Source: Symbiodinium microadriaticum
Lineage: Eukaryota > Sar > Dinophyceae > Suessiales > Symbiodiniaceae
Assembly (NCBI GenBank): GCA_001939145.1
Contig: LSRX01000008.1
Coordinates: forward strand, 688,957 to 752,956
Length of the DNA: 64,000 nt
Direction: 5' to 3'
A model generated the notes under the pieces. That model was given only the letters and a program-made list of their open reading frames with translations. It did no database searches and had not been told where the DNA came from. Below, one piece after another: positions 62,269 through 64,000 of this stretch (position 1 is its first letter; every line of letters begins with the position of its first letter). A program made the translations under genes and the position numbers.

Positions 62269-62855
62269 TATGATACTTACCAGGACTAAATACCTTTGAT
62301 TTTGCTAAACCCTAAACCCTACACCCTACTGAAAAACTTCCGCCTGCACCCTCAGCCCAGCACCCAAACTCCTCGGCCCTAAAGCCTTTGGACACAAATT
62401 GATTCGAGATCCAGAAAACCCTATTTTTAAAGCTGACTCAAACACTCCGGGAAAGCGTCGAATAAGGTGTTACCATCCTACCAGAGGCTGGAGGAGGCTG
62501 GACCGAGAGGAGTAGTGAGAACAGGATTCTTTAAAGGGTGCTTTTGGGGTTAGAATTAGAATAAGGGCTAAATTAAAGCCTAAATAACTGATACTGTAAA
62601 CTCTTCCGTAGGCTATCTTGTTAGATTTGTTCATGTGAGAACTTAATTATATACCAAACCTTCGAGCTTGCGGTATGGCAAGTGCGACCTGGAATCATCA
62701 AGATCTTATGAGAGGGCCCTTGTAGGAGATGCTTAGGACTCTACAAGTCAAGGCCATCAGGGGCCCCAAACCCCAAACCCCAGTGTTGTAGAACTACACG
62801 GGTGGAGCGTTTAGAGCTTAGCGTGCGCAGCGTGTGAGATCTTTTATTACAGACT

Positions 62856-62965
62856 CGGTTTAGGGTTCTGGGCTTGGGGTTTACAGACGGTTTAGGGTTC
62901 TGGGCTTGGGGTCTATATACACGGTTTAGGGTTCTGGGCTTGGGGTTTATATACAGTTTGGGGTT
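62856..62965 (+). repeat. 33-35 bp tandem repeat with telomere-like core
   Basis: Three and a half copies of CGGTTTAGGGTTCTGGGCTT followed by GGGGTTTA(C/T)A-type spacer. 62270-62850 upstream is unique with no supported feature. Confidence 0.92.
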
Positions 62966-63140
62966 TTGGGTGGTGAGTGTCCGGAGTTTGTTCGCTTGCT
63001 TGAGCTCTCTTGCCTAGAAAAGGTCGTCTTAAAGCCCTGAAGACCTGTCAAAAACACCATATGCAGTCATATGCACCCCTTATTCAAATTCTACCAACTC
63101 CCCTTCGCAAGAACGCAGCAGGGTGACGACACCCTCTTCT

Positions 63141-63352
63141 TCCTGGGGAGTATTAGGGAGACCCCTTAAAGGGGACCCTTCTAAATCCTAGTTATGGCTC
63201 TCTTAATAGGGACCTTATTGAGCGGGTCTATATCCCCAAGGGTCCCCCTAATCCTAACTCCCACTTCCCGAAACCCTAAACCCTAAACCCCTAAACCCCT
63301 AAACCCCCTCTTTCCTAGGTAGTACTAGGGGGTCCCCCTAATCCTAACCCCC
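63141..63352. mobile_element. IR-13: full copy, CCCTAAA tract, deleted copy
   Basis: Full element 63141-63262 (GGGAGACCCCTTAAAGGGGA ... GGGTCCCCCTAATCCTAACT), then CCCTAAA units 63271-63310, then a short copy TCCTAGGTAGTACTAGGGGG joined to TCCCCCTAATCCTAACC (63313-63350), lacking the middle. Confidence 0.75.
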
Positions 63353-63424
63353 AGTCTTCTAAAACGAGCCCGAGGATGATCGGCAGCAGCTTGCAGAGTG
63401 CTTGAGCCGGGGAGCTCGGACGTG

Positions 63425-63680
63425 GTTTAGGGTTTAGGGTTTCGGAGTTTAGGGTTTAGGGTTTAGGGTTAAGGTTTTGGAGTTTAGGGTTTAGGGTTTA
63501 GGATTTCGGAGTTTAGGGTTTAGGGGTTTAGGGTTTTAGGAACCGGGGAGCTGTTTAGGGGTTTAGGGTTTGAGGTTTTGGAGTTTAGGGTTTAGGGGTG
63601 GTGCCTTGGGGCTTGGGCGCAGGTTGTCGGTTGTGGGGCTACGGTTTAGGGTTTAGGGTTTAGGGTTTGGGGGGGGGGCT
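63425..63680 (+). repeat. Interstitial telomere-like tract (TTTAGGG)
   Basis: TTTAGGG runs punctuated three times by TTTCGGAGTTTAGGG or TTTTGGAGTTTAGGG, giving a loose higher-order pattern. A further degenerate patch closes the window at 63960-64000. Confidence 0.9.
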
Positions 63681-63731
63681 TATGTAGCGTGAAAGATTGG
63701 GTTTCAAGTGTGAGGATATGGTTTCAGGTTA

Positions 63732-63844
63732 TCTGGGTTCTTGTTTCGGGATATAACTTAAGTTACTATGAATAAGGAAACCATATTATTTACTGTAGAA
63801 CCCTATCATGGTAACTTACAGTAAATCCCTTAACAAGAACCCAG
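63732..63844. mobile_element. IR-18 element, 3-bp TTA duplication
   Basis: TCTGGGTTCTTGTT ... AACAAGAACCCAG flanked by TTA (63729-63731, 63845-63847). Core has further inverted words TTAAGTTACTATGA and CATGGTAACTTACA. One copy. Confidence 0.75.
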
Positions 63845-64000
63845 TTATGCTTTGCAGATTTCCGTTGCGGTGTTCCGGCTTTCGCGGTCAGGGTTTGGGT
63901 TTCGGCTTCTGCCGGTTTCGTGGCTTCAGACGATTAGGGCAGGGCCTGCTGAAAAATGTAAACCTAGAGTTTCGGGATCAGGGTTCAGGGCTTAGGGTTC

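Noticed and set aside
1..64000. Dinoflagellate spliced-leader sequence, rRNA, snRNA or tRNA genes
   Set aside because: Looked for by eye on both strands; none found, so a dinoflagellate assignment is not supported beyond the telomere type.

Overview
The window is a repeat-saturated piece of a eukaryotic nuclear genome (mid-range GC). Its signature is TTTAGGG/CCCTAAA, the Arabidopsis-type telomere repeat, which occurs in dozens of exact and degenerate interstitial tracts in both orientations. There is no operon structure, prokaryotic signal, rRNA, tRNA or CRISPR. An alga or alveolate (chromerid or dinoflagellate relative) or another lineage with TTTAGGG telomeres fits best; the sequence alone does not settle which. 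Assembly gaps (17717-18647, 34911-35120 and single N at 13184, 21710, 31313, 36279, 41154, 61206) sit in homopolymers or repeats, and two of them (36279, 61206) look like false duplications.

Genes: only one locus is clearly coding beyond chance, 43.2-45.3 kb on the plus strand. Its two large coding blocks (312 and 181 codons) carry a Cys ... His ... Asn layout like a papain-fold deubiquitinase of the MINDY type. Elsewhere unique-sequence islands of 60-600 bp between repeats hold short open frames, mostly plus strand, some with AG/GT splice-like borders. In 64 kb of such composition dozens of 50-130 codon frames are expected by chance, so these are listed with low confidence. If real, they are small exons in introns filled with telomere-like repeats. 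Loci at 29.4-30.2, 50.6-51.4 and 62.0-62.3 kb look like broken coding sequence.

Mobile layer: about 45 short (85-220 bp) palindromic elements in at least 15 families are scattered from 2 to 64 kb. Most families with clean ends are flanked by a TA dinucleotide; two families show 3-bp duplications and one shows 8 bp. Four nested insertions inside other elements reconstruct the empty target exactly, which proves mobility. They resemble non-autonomous Tc1/mariner-like and Harbinger-like MITEs; no transposase was recognised.

Layout: 0-7 kb telomere-like tracts, candidate exons and first elements; 7.1-11 kb a 3.4-kb segment bounded by 0.2-kb inverted repeats; 11.8-14.2 kb microsatellite blocks; 15-21.4 kb telomere-like tracts and gap; 21.7-27.2 kb an 83-bp satellite of 66 visibly identical units; 27.4-43 kb dense elements and telomere-like tracts; 43.2-45.3 kb the main gene; 45.6-53.8 kb elements; 54.4-55.5 kb microsatellites; 55.6-64 kb telomere-like higher-order repeats, elements and candidate exons.
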